Assembly (NCBI RefSeq): GCF_009496005.1
Contig: NZ_WIBF01000001.1
Location: 682,001 to 746,000, forward strand
Origin: Tritonibacter litoralis
GTDB taxonomy: Bacteria; Pseudomonadota; Alphaproteobacteria; Rhodobacterales; Rhodobacteraceae
Length of the DNA stretch: 64,000 nucleotides
Direction: 5' to 3'
This document shows, in pieces, positions 11,324 through 19,811 of the stretch (its first letter is position 1; every line of letters starts with the position of its first letter). The position numbers and the translations under genes were made by a program. The notes below the pieces were generated by a model. The model was given only the letters and a program-made list of their open reading frames with translations. It was not told the DNA's origin and did not search any database.

Positions 11324-12301
11324 TTATTTGGCAGACTGAATATCTGCGATTAGGCTTTCAAGTGCGGGGTTCTGAGCGATGAACTTCGCGTAAATCGGTT
11401 CCATTGCAGCCTGAAAGGCCAACGGGTCCTTAACTTCGTTGATTGTGGCCCCTGCGGCTTCCACTTTTTCGCGGCTGGCCAGCTCTCGTTTCGCCCAAAG
11501 GTCGCGCTGGATCTCAGCTGCTTCCTGTGCAGCCGCCGCAATAGCAACCTTGTCATCCTCAGACACCTGGTCCCACACGATGGTCGAGACACAAAGGCAC
11601 TCTGGAATGATCAGGTGGTTTGTAATCGAGTAATATTTGGCCACTTCAAAGTGACCCGAGCTTTCAAAGGAAGGATAGTTGTTCTCAGCCCCGTCAATCA
11701 CCCCGGTTTGCAAGGACTGGTAAACTTCGCCATAGGCCATCGGCGTCGCGTTCCCTCCCAGTTGCGACACCATCTGGACATATAAGTCATTGTTCATGAC
11801 GCGAAATTTCATGCCATTCATATCGGCCGGCTCTGCAATAGGCTGCTTGCTATTGTAAAAGCTGCGCGATCCGCTGTCGAACCAGGACAAGGCCACCAGA
11901 CCCGATTCACTCAATGCAGCAGAGAATTGGTCGCCCACCTCACCGTCCATCGCCACATGCATATGATCCACATCACGAAAGACAAATGGCAGCGACAAGA
12001 CATTGGTCGCAGGAACAATCTCTCCCATCGGGCCCATATTGAAATTTGCCCATTCCAACGCACCCGCACGCACCTGTTCAATCGCGTCCGGTTGGCTGCC
12101 CAGAACACCACCCGCATAGACTGTTGGCGTAACACGCCCATCGGTAACCTCAGCCACTTTCTCCGCAAAAGCCTGCATTGCAACTGTGTTGGGATAATCC
12201 TCGGGATGGATCGACCACCCCTTCCAGTCCCCAGCCAAAGTCGCGCTCGGTGCAGCGACCAACGTGACCGCCGCGACCGTGGACAATATCATTTCACGCA
12301 T
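11324..12301 (-). CDS. TRAP transporter substrate-binding protein (DctP family), probable hexuronate binder
   Basis: A 325-residue periplasmic binding protein. A Sec signal peptide spans residues 1 to about 23 ('MREMILSTVAAVTLVAAPSA', cut after 'LAG'). DctP hallmarks follow: 'GGVLGSQPDAIEQVRAGALE', 'LPFVFRDVDHMH', 'GMKFRVMNNDLYVQM' with the carboxylate-binding Arg, and 'GEVYQSLQTGVIDGAENN'. The ATG at 12301 has GGGAGG 11 nt upstream. As the first gene of the uronate operon it probably binds galacturonate and/or glucuronate. Confidence 0.9.
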   Translation of the reverse strand: MREMILSTVAAVTLVAAPSATLAGDWKGWSIHPEDYPNTVAMQAFAEKVAEVTDGRVTPTVYAGGVLGSQPDAIEQVRAGALEWANFNMGPMGEIVPATNVLSLPFVFRDVDHMHVAMDGEVGDQFSAALSESGLVALSWFDSGSRSFYNSKQPIAEPADMNGMKFRVMNNDLYVQMVSQLGGNATPMAYGEVYQSLQTGVIDGAENNYPSFESSGHFEVAKYYSITNHLIIPECLCVSTIVWDQVSEDDKVAIAAAAQEAAEIQRDLWAKRELASREKVEAAGATINEVKDPLAFQAAMEPIYAKFIAQNPALESLIADIQSAK

Positions 12302-12343
12302 AGTAATTTCCTCCCTAAAGCCCCATACGCGAGGCTGCACAAT

Positions 12344-12353
12344 TTGTATGACA
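12344..12353. promoter_or_regulatory. TTGTATGACA motif at the dctP promoter
   Basis: TTGTATGACA lies 43 bp upstream of the dctP ATG. A near-identical TTGTATGATA is 179 bp further upstream. This is the half-palindromic kind of site bound by FCD-type GntR sugar-acid regulators, so it is a plausible operator for the regulator encoded at 3368-4084. Confidence 0.45.
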
Positions 12354-13054
12354 GATATTCCCGCAACTTGTCAACAGGCGGCCGGGAACGCATAAAATCG
12401 AAGAAAATTCGTGCGCTAGACCCCTAAATCACAAAAATCAGGCAATGGATTTCTGCACAAACCACCGACTCATCATCAGATTCGTGATGAATCACCGGTA
12501 TCCGATCCAGAAATCCCCAAAGTTGTATGATAACATTCATGTCATTTGCGTTGATCAAACACAGAATAGGCTTTGCCCCGCGAACGCTCATCGAATGAAG
12601 TCGATAGAGGCCACCGCAGCCGCATCAAAGCCAAGCCAATCAAGAGGCGCAAAAGGCTCAGGAACACGACGTGCAGGTGCAATCAGACCACAGCGCCCCG
12701 ACGCAAAGCCTATGCCTATGTGCCCATGAAGCGATGGGCCGCCCGAGCGAGAAATTCAGAATCGAGCAATCAGCCCCCCGATCCGCAAGGTTCGGGCGTT
12801 TTGAACAGAGGGTATTTACAGACCTGTGGAGCCATCCACACGCTTTACAGCCGACGTCAGCCCTGCACCCGTTTTGCCGTATCCGAGCGAATGTCCACCT
12901 GCCACTAGGAAGCTCCATGGGCAACGGCATAGACCCCGGCCATTGGAGCGCTTGTGCGTAACCACTGTTGCGATTTTTTACGAGTGTCTCAGCTCGATCT
13001 TTGGTTTGTCAGTCGTCAGAGCCCAAGCCAGCTTCACAGGGCACAATCCATCGC
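12354..13054. other. Intergenic region upstream of the uronate operon
   Basis: About 700 bp with no credible gene. It holds the second TTGTATGA motif and an inverted repeat GATTC-N5-GAATC (12479-12493). The stretch 12600-12760 is rich in basic codons on the plus strand but gives no recognisable protein and may be decayed coding DNA. Confidence 0.45.
12523..12534. promoter_or_regulatory. Second TTGTATGATAAC motif upstream of dctP
   Basis: TTGTATGATAAC repeats the motif at 12344-12353 with one change in ten positions. Two copies about 180 bp apart would fit a looping repressor or two overlapping promoters. Binding by the local GntR protein is inferred. Confidence 0.4.
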
Positions 13055-13528
13055 TCAGGCCTCAAGCTTGTCCAGAAGCGTTCGAAAGGCTTTGCGCGCC
13101 GTACCGGGGTGGCGCACTTTCTTTGCAGCGGCCAAATTGTGCATGTCTCCCCCGACAACAATCAATCCAACCATGCCCCATTCATAATGTGGCACACAGA
13201 TGTGGCCATAGATGCCGGGCACCGTGAATTCGACTGTCAGTTCTTCATCAACTGCGCCGTTCCAAGGCTCGGCCCCTTCGGGGATCATGCCACGTTTGGA
13301 GGCCGAGTTATGACCGTCATCCGTGGCCAGGAAGGTCACTGTGTCTCCGACATTTATGCGCAACAGGGCCGGTTCGAACACGTTCGGCATATCTGGATCA
13401 CCACAGCCTGTGTTCAGCATCAAGACAGAATGCGATTTGCCAGCCGGTACAGGTACAGGGCAAGACATGGCCGCACCCGCACTCATCAAGGCGCCCATTG
13501 AAAGGGTAAAACTACGACGCGTAAGCAT
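13055..13528 (-). CDS. Pseudoazurin-like periplasmic type 1 copper protein
   Basis: A 157-residue cupredoxin with a Tat-like leader (RRSF in residues 1-10, then a hydrophobic stretch to about residue 25). The copper ligands are visible: first His in 'DDGHNS', then Cys, His and Met in 'GHICVPHYEWGM'. Pseudoazurins carry electrons to nitrite and nitrous-oxide reductases, but no denitrification gene is in view. The start codon lies 17 bases inside the 3' end of the ABC ATPase gene, so it belongs to that operon and may work in metal handling. The ATG at 13528 gives the only plausible export leader; an upstream ATG would add about 35 residues unlike the family. Confidence 0.85.
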   Translation of the reverse strand: MLTRRSFTLSMGALMSAGAAMSCPVPVPAGKSHSVLMLNTGCGDPDMPNVFEPALLRINVGDTVTFLATDDGHNSASKRGMIPEGAEPWNGAVDEELTVEFTVPGIYGHICVPHYEWGMVGLIVVGGDMHNLAAAKKVRHPGTARKAFRTLLDKLEA

Positions 13529-14285
13529 GAACAAGTAAGTCCTCTCTTGGGCCGGTGGAGATCTCGATCTCGACCCCATAGGTTTTGGAAATCGCAGAAG
13601 ACCGCAGAACTTCATCGGGTGCGCCCTGGGCAAGAACGCACCCGTTGCCGATCAACAAAAGATGATCAGCAAAACGGGCGGCCAGGTTCAAATCATGCAA
13701 AGCCACGATCCCAACCGCACCGCGCGTGGCAACCGCCGTTTTGATTTGATCCAGGACGGAAATTTGATGGCGCAGATCCAACGCCGAGGTTGGTTCGTCA
13801 AACAGGTATACATCCGAGCGCCGAATAAGCGCCTGAGCCGCCGAAACCATCTGCGACTGCCCGCCCGACAAATCGCTGATGTAGGCCTCAGACAGGTGCG
13901 CAATGCCAGCCGCCTCTAACGCGCGGGCAACAGCGATCATGTCTTCTTCGCTCACACGCCAACCTTCGAGCTGTTTATGGGCCATCATTACGACGTCAAA
14001 GACCGTCAACGCCGCATTGGCCGCAAAGAACTGCGGCATAAAACAGATACGCTTCAGACGCTTGCGGCTGCTCAGCGTATCCAGATCTGTCTCGTCCAGA
14101 TAGGTTTTGCCGGATTGAGGCTTTAAAAGCCCCGCCATCACCCGAAAGAGCGTTGATTTACCGGCCGCATTCGGGCCGATAAGCGCCGTTAGCTTGCCGG
14201 GCTGAAGCGCGTTGAAACTGACGTTGTTCAACACTTTGCGCGCGCCATATGCAAAACACAGGCCGTCTGCTCTTAAACCAGTCAT
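13512..14285 (-). CDS. FecE-type ABC transporter ATP-binding protein
   Basis: A 257-residue ATPase of the iron-siderophore/haem/cobalamin importer class. Walker A is 'GPNAAGKST' (about residues 37-45), the signature motif is 'LSGGQSQM', Walker B 'VYLFDEPTSALD', and the switch His lies in 'IVALHDLNLA'. It overlaps the permease gene by 4 bp upstream and the cupredoxin gene by 17 bp downstream, so all four genes are probably translated together. Confidence 0.92.
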   Translation of the reverse strand: MTGLRADGLCFAYGARKVLNNVSFNALQPGKLTALIGPNAAGKSTLFRVMAGLLKPQSGKTYLDETDLDTLSSRKRLKRICFMPQFFAANAALTVFDVVMMAHKQLEGWRVSEEDMIAVARALEAAGIAHLSEAYISDLSGGQSQMVSAAQALIRRSDVYLFDEPTSALDLRHQISVLDQIKTAVATRGAVGIVALHDLNLAARFADHLLLIGNGCVLAQGAPDEVLRSSAISKTYGVEIEISTGPREDLLVHAYAS

Positions 14286-15352
14286 TGCCAGTGCCTCTTA
14301 CGCTGCCCAAGGATCAGAAGGATAAAAAACGGGACGCCAATCAGCGAGGTGATCATGCCAATCGGATAAACGATACCAGGGGTGATCGCCTTTGAAGCAA
14401 TGGACGTGCCCGACAGGATCAAAGCCCCACAGAGGGCCGCCAGCGGCAAGAAGCCGCGCTGATCTTCGCCAACAATCATGCGAGCGATATGCGGACCAAC
14501 AAGCCCGACAAAGGCGATGGCGCCAACAAAGGACACAGCCACCGCCGCAAGAAGCGACACCCCAGCCAGGACCCCAACCCTTAGGAGGCCAACGTTCACA
14601 CCAAGGGCTGCGGCTTTGTCTTCGCCCATGCGCAGGGCGGTCAACGCCCATGCACGGCTATAAAACCACGGCAAAAGAACCCCCAGCACAACCGCGCAGA
14701 TCATGACCTTGTCCCATGTGGCGCGTGACAAGGATCCAAGCTGCCAAAAGATGAGCTGCGCCAGCTGCATCTCGGAAGCTCCGTATTGCAGAAACGCCAG
14801 CAAGGCATTGAAGGTAAAGAGCATCGCGATCCCAACAAGGATCATCCCCTCGGGCGACACCCCACGTAGCTTGGTGAATAAATAGAGCGCCGCAGATGCG
14901 CCCAGGGCAAACACAAACGCGTTTACAGTGACAAACAAACCGCCAACACCAGGCACAATCGACCACCCCAGAACGATTGCAAGCGCAGCGCCGAAACTGG
15001 CCGCCGCCGAAAGTCCCAGGGTGAACGGGTCGGCCAACGGGTTGTTCAGGATGGTCTGCATCTCGGCCCCGGCAACGCCCAGCATCGCGCCGACCAGCAC
15101 CGCCATCAGGGCAACCGGCATGCGCAGTTTCCAGATGATGACGTCTTCTTTGGGCGTGGCGATGGAAGGATCCAGAATAACCTGCAACGTGCGTCCAAAG
15201 GTCAAATTTGCAGGCCCCGTGATAATGTCGAGGACCACAAGCGCGACCAGCGCGACCAATGCGGCGAGCACCATCAACAGTTTGCGGCTATTTCGGCTGC
15301 GGTAATCTTTCACAAGATCCGTGGCAGCCAGGGTGAGTGTTTGATCAGACAT
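14282..15352 (-). CDS. FecCD-family ABC transporter permease
   Basis: A 356-residue membrane protein with about ten hydrophobic segments and FecCD/BtuC signatures: 'LRMPVALMAVLVGAMLGVAG', 'NPLADPFTLGLSAAASFGAA', 'GAIAFVGLVGPHIARMIVGE' and 'PIGMITSLIGVPFFILLI'. Such permeases act as homodimers importing ferric chelates, haem or cobalamin. The gene follows the binding-protein gene after 58 bp and overlaps the ATPase gene by 4 bp. Confidence 0.92.
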   Translation of the reverse strand: MSDQTLTLAATDLVKDYRSRNSRKLLMVLAALVALVALVVLDIITGPANLTFGRTLQVILDPSIATPKEDVIIWKLRMPVALMAVLVGAMLGVAGAEMQTILNNPLADPFTLGLSAAASFGAALAIVLGWSIVPGVGGLFVTVNAFVFALGASAALYLFTKLRGVSPEGMILVGIAMLFTFNALLAFLQYGASEMQLAQLIFWQLGSLSRATWDKVMICAVVLGVLLPWFYSRAWALTALRMGEDKAAALGVNVGLLRVGVLAGVSLLAAVAVSFVGAIAFVGLVGPHIARMIVGEDQRGFLPLAALCGALILSGTSIASKAITPGIVYPIGMITSLIGVPFFILLILGQRKRHWQ

Positions 15353-15410
15353 ATTTCAAACCTGAAAAGGAGAAGTGACCCGCAGGCTTGCGCTTGCAGG
15401 TCGGCTGCAT

Positions 15411-16571
15411 TCAGTACTGGGCTGCGGGTGCAGACATCCAGAATGTACCGTCCGCTTCGAACGGCAAGAAGCGCGCGTGAAGCTCTTGGAAATTGGCCCA
15501 AGGATCCAGATCTTCGAAATCATCGGGATGGAACCATTTCGCCAGCTGCTGGATCGCGATGAAATGGTAGGGCGAATTGTAGAACTGGTGGAAGATGGCA
15601 TGGTAATTGCCCGCTTGAACCGCTGACAATTCGGCAAACCCGTCGCGTGCCGCAAGCGCTTTGATACGATCTGCATTGGCCTCTTCGGTGGCTTCATAGC
15701 CCAGAAGAACTGAGGTCACTTCAGGACGAGCTTCGGCCCAGTTCGCGCCAGTGGCAACGATATGGGCTGGATCGGCTTCGATCACACCCTCAAGGTTCAG
15801 TGTCACGGAATACGCATTGGCCAAGGTCGAGGCATAGTTGGTGCCCCCGGCCAGTTCAACAAAACGGCCATAATTATATGGGCCAAACGACCAGCAGCAG
15901 AAATCGACCTGCCAACCGGCTGCGTTTTCAACCACAACAAGCGGGCGCTCTTCCGCCGGGATTTGGTCGATAACATTGGTCACGCGACGCATCTGAGCCA
16001 TGTAAAAATCGATGAACTCTGACGCGCGTTTTTCTGCTCCAAAAACACGACCAAGCAGCAGGAGCGATGGCACCGTGTTCTCGGTTGCGTTGCGGCGGAA
16101 GTCGATGAATGCAACCTGTACGCCAGCGGCACCCAGCTTCTCCATCAAACCCGTTTCTTCGGCCTTAAACAGGCTGCCAGCCTCCAGAAGGACCAGATCG
16201 GCTTCGCTTTCCAATACCGCTTCGATGCTGAAGTCGCCGGCGTAGGGGTTGCCAAAGCTGATCATCCGCGCAGTGTCTTCCGGGAAGGCGGTCTGGAACT
16301 TGCGGAACCCATCGGGGTCATACTGAATCAAATCGTCGTTCCAGCCGACGATCTTTTCAAACGGGTTGTCGCCGACGACGGCGGAAATACCGTACATCAT
16401 GCGGCCTTCGCCAAGGATGATTTTGTCGGGCATTTCAGGAAGCGTCACTTGACGTCCTGCAATATCGGTAAAGGTCAAGGCTTCGGCTTGAGCATCGGTG
16501 GCTGACACAAGGCAGGTTGCGCTGGCTGCAATTGCACCAAGGAAGCCGCTGAGTTTTGTCGAATACGACAT
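15411..16571 (-). CDS. FecB/BtuF-like ABC transporter substrate-binding protein
   Basis: A 386-residue periplasmic binding protein of the helical-backbone metal-chelate class. A signal peptide covers residues 1 to about 29 (ending 'SATDAQA'), followed by 'TFTDIAGRQVTLPEMPDKII', the family's first conserved block. An unusual 'DFCCWSFGPYNYG' occurs near residue 225 with two adjacent cysteines. Ligand is unknown: the FecB class suggests an iron chelate or haem, while the linked cupredoxin raises copper or a copper chelate as an alternative. Confidence 0.85.
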   Translation of the reverse strand: MSYSTKLSGFLGAIAASATCLVSATDAQAEALTFTDIAGRQVTLPEMPDKIILGEGRMMYGISAVVGDNPFEKIVGWNDDLIQYDPDGFRKFQTAFPEDTARMISFGNPYAGDFSIEAVLESEADLVLLEAGSLFKAEETGLMEKLGAAGVQVAFIDFRRNATENTVPSLLLLGRVFGAEKRASEFIDFYMAQMRRVTNVIDQIPAEERPLVVVENAAGWQVDFCCWSFGPYNYGRFVELAGGTNYASTLANAYSVTLNLEGVIEADPAHIVATGANWAEARPEVTSVLLGYEATEEANADRIKALAARDGFAELSAVQAGNYHAIFHQFYNSPYHFIAIQQLAKWFHPDDFEDLDPWANFQELHARFLPFEADGTFWMSAPAAQY

Positions 16572-16636
16572 AAGCGGTCTCCGTTTGGATTGTTACAAAA
16601 CCTCTCATATGTTTGATGATTTGAGAGCGCAAGTAA

Positions 16637-16657
16637 CTCCGATTAAAAAAGTCGGAA
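16637..16657. promoter_or_regulatory. Imperfect palindrome upstream of the FecB-like gene
   Basis: TCCGA (16638-16642) and TCGGA (16652-16656) form an inverted repeat with a 9-bp A-rich centre, 66 bp before the start of the binding-protein gene. On the minus strand an AT-rich segment precedes it, as in a promoter. A metal-responsive repressor site is a reasonable guess, but the protein is not identifiable. Confidence 0.4.
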
Positions 16658-16721
16658 TAATTTATGTCCGCGCACCCCTGCCGCCGTCTCGCTGCCCCGC
16701 CCTATCCCGATTGCGCCTGAT

Positions 16722-17612
16722 TTACGCCCGTAAAGCAGACGTAGTGGGGCGTGGGAGTTTGGCCTTACCTCTCAGCGCATATTGACCCACCAGAACGCTC
16801 AGCAGCACAGTGCTCATGCCGATGCTCTGCATCACAGTCAGGCTTTCCTGCAGGATGACCCAGCCCAAAATCGCCGCGCTCAGGGGACTCAGCAGACCCA
16901 ACAAGGAGACAGCCGCCGGTTGGATCAGGCGGATCCCCCGCAGCCAGATAATATAAGTCACCCCCGCGCCGATCAGCCCCAGATAGGCAAGGCCCAGGGC
17001 GTTTTCGATGGTGACACTTGACAAATCCGTGGGGGCAAAAGGCGCAAACGGCAGCAAAAGCAGCCCTCCGGCGGTCAATTGCCAGCTGGTGAAGGTCAAT
17101 GCCGATACGGGCGGTTGCCACTTGCGGCTCAAGACGGTGCCCAGCCCCATAGACGCAGACCCGGCAAGACCGGCGACCACGCCCCACAGATCCAGATCCG
17201 CCTGCGGCGTCAGCACCAGCAGCGCCACACCCGCCGCCGCAGCGGCCACGGACACCAAAGACAGCAGTTTGATCTGAGACCCCAACAAGACCCGCGCGGC
17301 AAAGATCACCACAAAGGGCTGCAAGGCCCCCATCACAGCCGCAACGCCACCCGGCAACCGATAGGCCGCATAAAACAGCAACGACCAGAACACCGCAAAA
17401 TTCAGCGCCCCCAGCACAAACATTTTCCAGATCCAATGGCCTTGCGGCAGCTGGCGGACCAGACACAGCAGCAAAAGCCCGGCCGGTAGCGCCCGCAGCA
17501 CCGAAATCGTCAGCGGGTCCAAATTGGGCAGGAACTGCGTCGTTACAATATAGCTGCTGCCCCAGATCAACGGGGCCAAAGCGGTCAGGGCGAGGTCAGA
17601 CGGGCGCGACAT
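16722..17612 (-). CDS. EamA/DMT-superfamily transporter
   Basis: A 296-residue protein with ten hydrophobic segments in two repeated EamA halves ('LTALAPLIWGSSYIVTTQFL' at the start; 'ENALGLAYLGLIGAGVTYII' in the second half). Members export amino acids, cysteine metabolites or drugs; the substrate cannot be told here. It is divergent from a MarR regulator, and two operator-like palindromes lie between them, so repression by that protein is likely. Confidence 0.85.
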   Translation of the reverse strand: MSRPSDLALTALAPLIWGSSYIVTTQFLPNLDPLTISVLRALPAGLLLLCLVRQLPQGHWIWKMFVLGALNFAVFWSLLFYAAYRLPGGVAAVMGALQPFVVIFAARVLLGSQIKLLSLVSVAAAAAGVALLVLTPQADLDLWGVVAGLAGSASMGLGTVLSRKWQPPVSALTFTSWQLTAGGLLLLPFAPFAPTDLSSVTIENALGLAYLGLIGAGVTYIIWLRGIRLIQPAAVSLLGLLSPLSAAILGWVILQESLTVMQSIGMSTVLLSVLVGQYALRGKAKLPRPTTSALRA

Positions 17613-17624
17613 AAGCGTCTCCTT

Positions 17625-17670
17625 TTATCTTGACGTAGAGATAAATGCTTTTAACTTGACGTCAAGATAA
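17625..17670. promoter_or_regulatory. Tandem operator pair between eamA-like gene and marR
   Basis: Two related palindromic sites stand 26 bp apart: TTATCTTGACGTAGAGATAA (17625-17644) and TTAACTTGACGTCAAGATAA (17651-17670). The second has a perfect CTTGACGTCAAG core. One site lies just before each divergent start codon, as expected for a MarR dimer controlling both genes. Confidence 0.7.
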
Positions 17671-17691
17671 AAAACCCATCACACTGTCCGC

Positions 17692-18183
17692 ATGTTTGAT
17701 ATCGAAGACATCCGGGCCCAATGGGCCAAGCAGCGGCCCGACATAGACACAGGTCCTATGGGGCTGATTGGCCGGGTGGTGCGTTTGTCCGCCCTGTTCA
17801 ACGACGAGATGGGCAAAACCTTTGCCAAACACGGGCTCAACTTTGCCAGCTTTGACGTTCTGGCCACGCTCCTGCGGTCGGGCCCGCCCCATGCGCTGTC
17901 ACCGAACCAACTGCTGGCAACGATGATGGTCACCTCGGGCACCATGACCAACCGCATCGACCAGCTTGAAAAGGAAGGTCTGGTGGCGCGCGTCCCAAAC
18001 CCCGTGGACAAGCGCAGCATCCGTGTGCAGCTGACTCCGCGCGGCAAGGAGAAAATCGATGCCGCCATCACCGATCACGTGGTGGTTCAGAAACAACTGG
18101 TCCAGGCCCTGTCACCCAGCGATCAGTCCACATTAAACCAACTCATGGACCAAGCGCTCCTGTCCCTAGCAGAGCCGGATTAA
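17692..18183 (+). CDS. MarR-family transcriptional regulator
   Basis: A 163-residue winged-helix protein. The DNA-binding core is at residues about 60-115: 'FDVLATLLRSGPPHALSPNQ', 'TSGTMTNRIDQLEKEGLVAR' and the wing 'DKRSIRVQLTPRG'. Length and order match the MarR family. The gene is divergent from the EamA transporter with two shared operators, suggesting autorepression and control of export. Confidence 0.9.
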   Translation: MFDIEDIRAQWAKQRPDIDTGPMGLIGRVVRLSALFNDEMGKTFAKHGLNFASFDVLATLLRSGPPHALSPNQLLATMMVTSGTMTNRIDQLEKEGLVARVPNPVDKRSIRVQLTPRGKEKIDAAITDHVVVQKQLVQALSPSDQSTLNQLMDQALLSLAEPD

Positions 18184-18208
18184 TCAGCGCCTTGCCGCGC
18201 CCAACACC

Positions 18209-18217
18209 TTATCCACA
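18209..18217 (+). promoter_or_regulatory. Consensus DnaA box upstream of dnaB
   Basis: TTATCCACA, the exact DnaA-box consensus, lies 78 bp before the dnaB start codon in the short gap after the MarR gene. It could make dnaB responsive to DnaA, but one box alone may be chance. Confidence 0.45.
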
Positions 18218-18294
18218 GGATATCCAGATTGCGCGTTCCGCAGCGCTTGGGGTACAACATCAGCCCAGAGGCACGGCAGGCGGGACAGCACAGC

Positions 18295-19806
18295 ATGAAC
18301 GAGATCAGATCATTTGACGGCGACGCGCCGCTGCCCGCTCCAATGGGCGAAGACACCAGCGGTGCCACCACAAACGAGTTGCCCCATTCTATTGAAGCAG
18401 AACAACAGCTTCTGGGCGCGATCCTCACCAATAACGACGTCTACGACCGCATCGCGATGACCATCAACTCGGGCCATTTCTATGACCCGGTCCATGCCCG
18501 GATTTTTGAGGTCGCCGCCGCGCGAATCTCCAAAAACGCCCTGGCCTCTCCGGTGACGCTCAAGGCGTTTATGGAGGATGACAACGGCCTGCGCGAATTG
18601 GGCGGGGCCGCCTATCTGGTGAAACTCGCCGGCGCCTCGATCTCCTCCTTTGCGGTGCGCGACTATGCGCAGATGATCTATGACCTCGCAATCCGGCGCG
18701 AACTGATCGCGCTTGGCAATTCCATCGCCGATCAGGCGCGGCGGGTGAATGTGGCCTCCGAGCCCAAGGAACAGATCGTCGACGCCGAACAGAAGCTCTA
18801 TTCCCTGGCCGAACAGGGCCAGACCGAAAGCGGGTTCAAATCCTTCCTCAAAGCCGTGACCGAGGCGGTGAATGTCACCAACGAAGCCTATCAGCGCGGC
18901 GGCGGCATGGCGGGGATCTCCACCGGGTTGGCCGACCTTGATAAACAACTCGGCGGCCTCCACCCTTCGGATTTGCTGATCCTGGCGGGGCGTCCCTCCA
19001 TGGGGAAAACCTCGCTGGCGACCAACATCGCCTTTAACGTCGCCAAAGCCTATAAGCGCGGGACCAAGGCCGACGGCAGCGAAGGCGCCGTGGACGGCGG
19101 CGTTGTGGGCTTCTTCTCACTCGAGATGTCGGCGGAACAGCTGGCCGGCCGGATCCTGGCTGAGGCGTCCGAGATTTCCAGCCACAAGATCCGCCAGGGC
19201 GACATGACCGAGGGTGAGTTCCGCCGGTTTGTGCAGGCCGCCAAGGATCTGGAAAGCTGCCCGCTGTTCATCGACGACACGCCCGCGATCCCGATCTCGC
19301 AACTCGCCGCCCGCGCCCGCCGCCTGAAACGGACCCATGGGCTGGACCTTCTGGTGATCGACTACCTGCAGCTCTGCCGCGGCATGTCCGACAACCGCGT
19401 GAACGAGATCGCCGAGATCTCGATGGGTATGAAAGCCATCGCCAAGGAACTCAACATCCCCGTCATCGCCCTGTCGCAGCTCTCACGTCAGGTAGAAAGC
19501 CGCGACGACAAACGCCCGCAGCTCTCGGACCTGCGCGAATCCGGCTCGATCGAACAGGACGCCGACGTGGTGATGTTCGTCTTCCGTGAGGAATATTATA
19601 AAGAGCGTGAAAAACCCGGCGATCACGAGTTGGACAAGATGGAAGAGTGGAAGGTCGCGATGGAACGCCTCCACGCCAAGGCCGAAGTTATCGTGGGCAA
19701 ACAACGCCACGGCCCCATCGGCACGGTTGAACTCTCGTTCGAAGCCCAATTCACCCGCTTCGGCAACCTCGCCAAAGCCTGGCAGCAGGAGCCTGAGGGG
19801 TATTGA
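18295..19806 (+). CDS. dnaB: Replicative DNA helicase DnaB
   Basis: A 503-residue replicative helicase that unwinds the fork as a hexamer and contacts primase through its N-terminal domain. The N-terminal domain begins 'PHSIEAEQQLLGAIL'; the RecA-like domain has Walker A 'GRPSMGKTS' near residue 237, Walker B-region 'LLVIDYLQL', and the DnaB motif 'LSQLSRQVESRDDKRPQLSD'. The ATG at 18295 gives a family-like N-terminus; an upstream TTG at 18229 would add residues with no family resemblance. In related genomes alr usually follows closely, but here about 4 kb intervenes. Confidence 0.95.
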   Translation: MNEIRSFDGDAPLPAPMGEDTSGATTNELPHSIEAEQQLLGAILTNNDVYDRIAMTINSGHFYDPVHARIFEVAAARISKNALASPVTLKAFMEDDNGLRELGGAAYLVKLAGASISSFAVRDYAQMIYDLAIRRELIALGNSIADQARRVNVASEPKEQIVDAEQKLYSLAEQGQTESGFKSFLKAVTEAVNVTNEAYQRGGGMAGISTGLADLDKQLGGLHPSDLLILAGRPSMGKTSLATNIAFNVAKAYKRGTKADGSEGAVDGGVVGFFSLEMSAEQLAGRILAEASEISSHKIRQGDMTEGEFRRFVQAAKDLESCPLFIDDTPAIPISQLAARARRLKRTHGLDLLVIDYLQLCRGMSDNRVNEIAEISMGMKAIAKELNIPVIALSQLSRQVESRDDKRPQLSDLRESGSIEQDADVVMFVFREEYYKEREKPGDHELDKMEEWKVAMERLHAKAEVIVGKQRHGPIGTVELSFEAQFTRFGNLAKAWQQEPEGY

Positions 19807-19811
19807 TTGCT

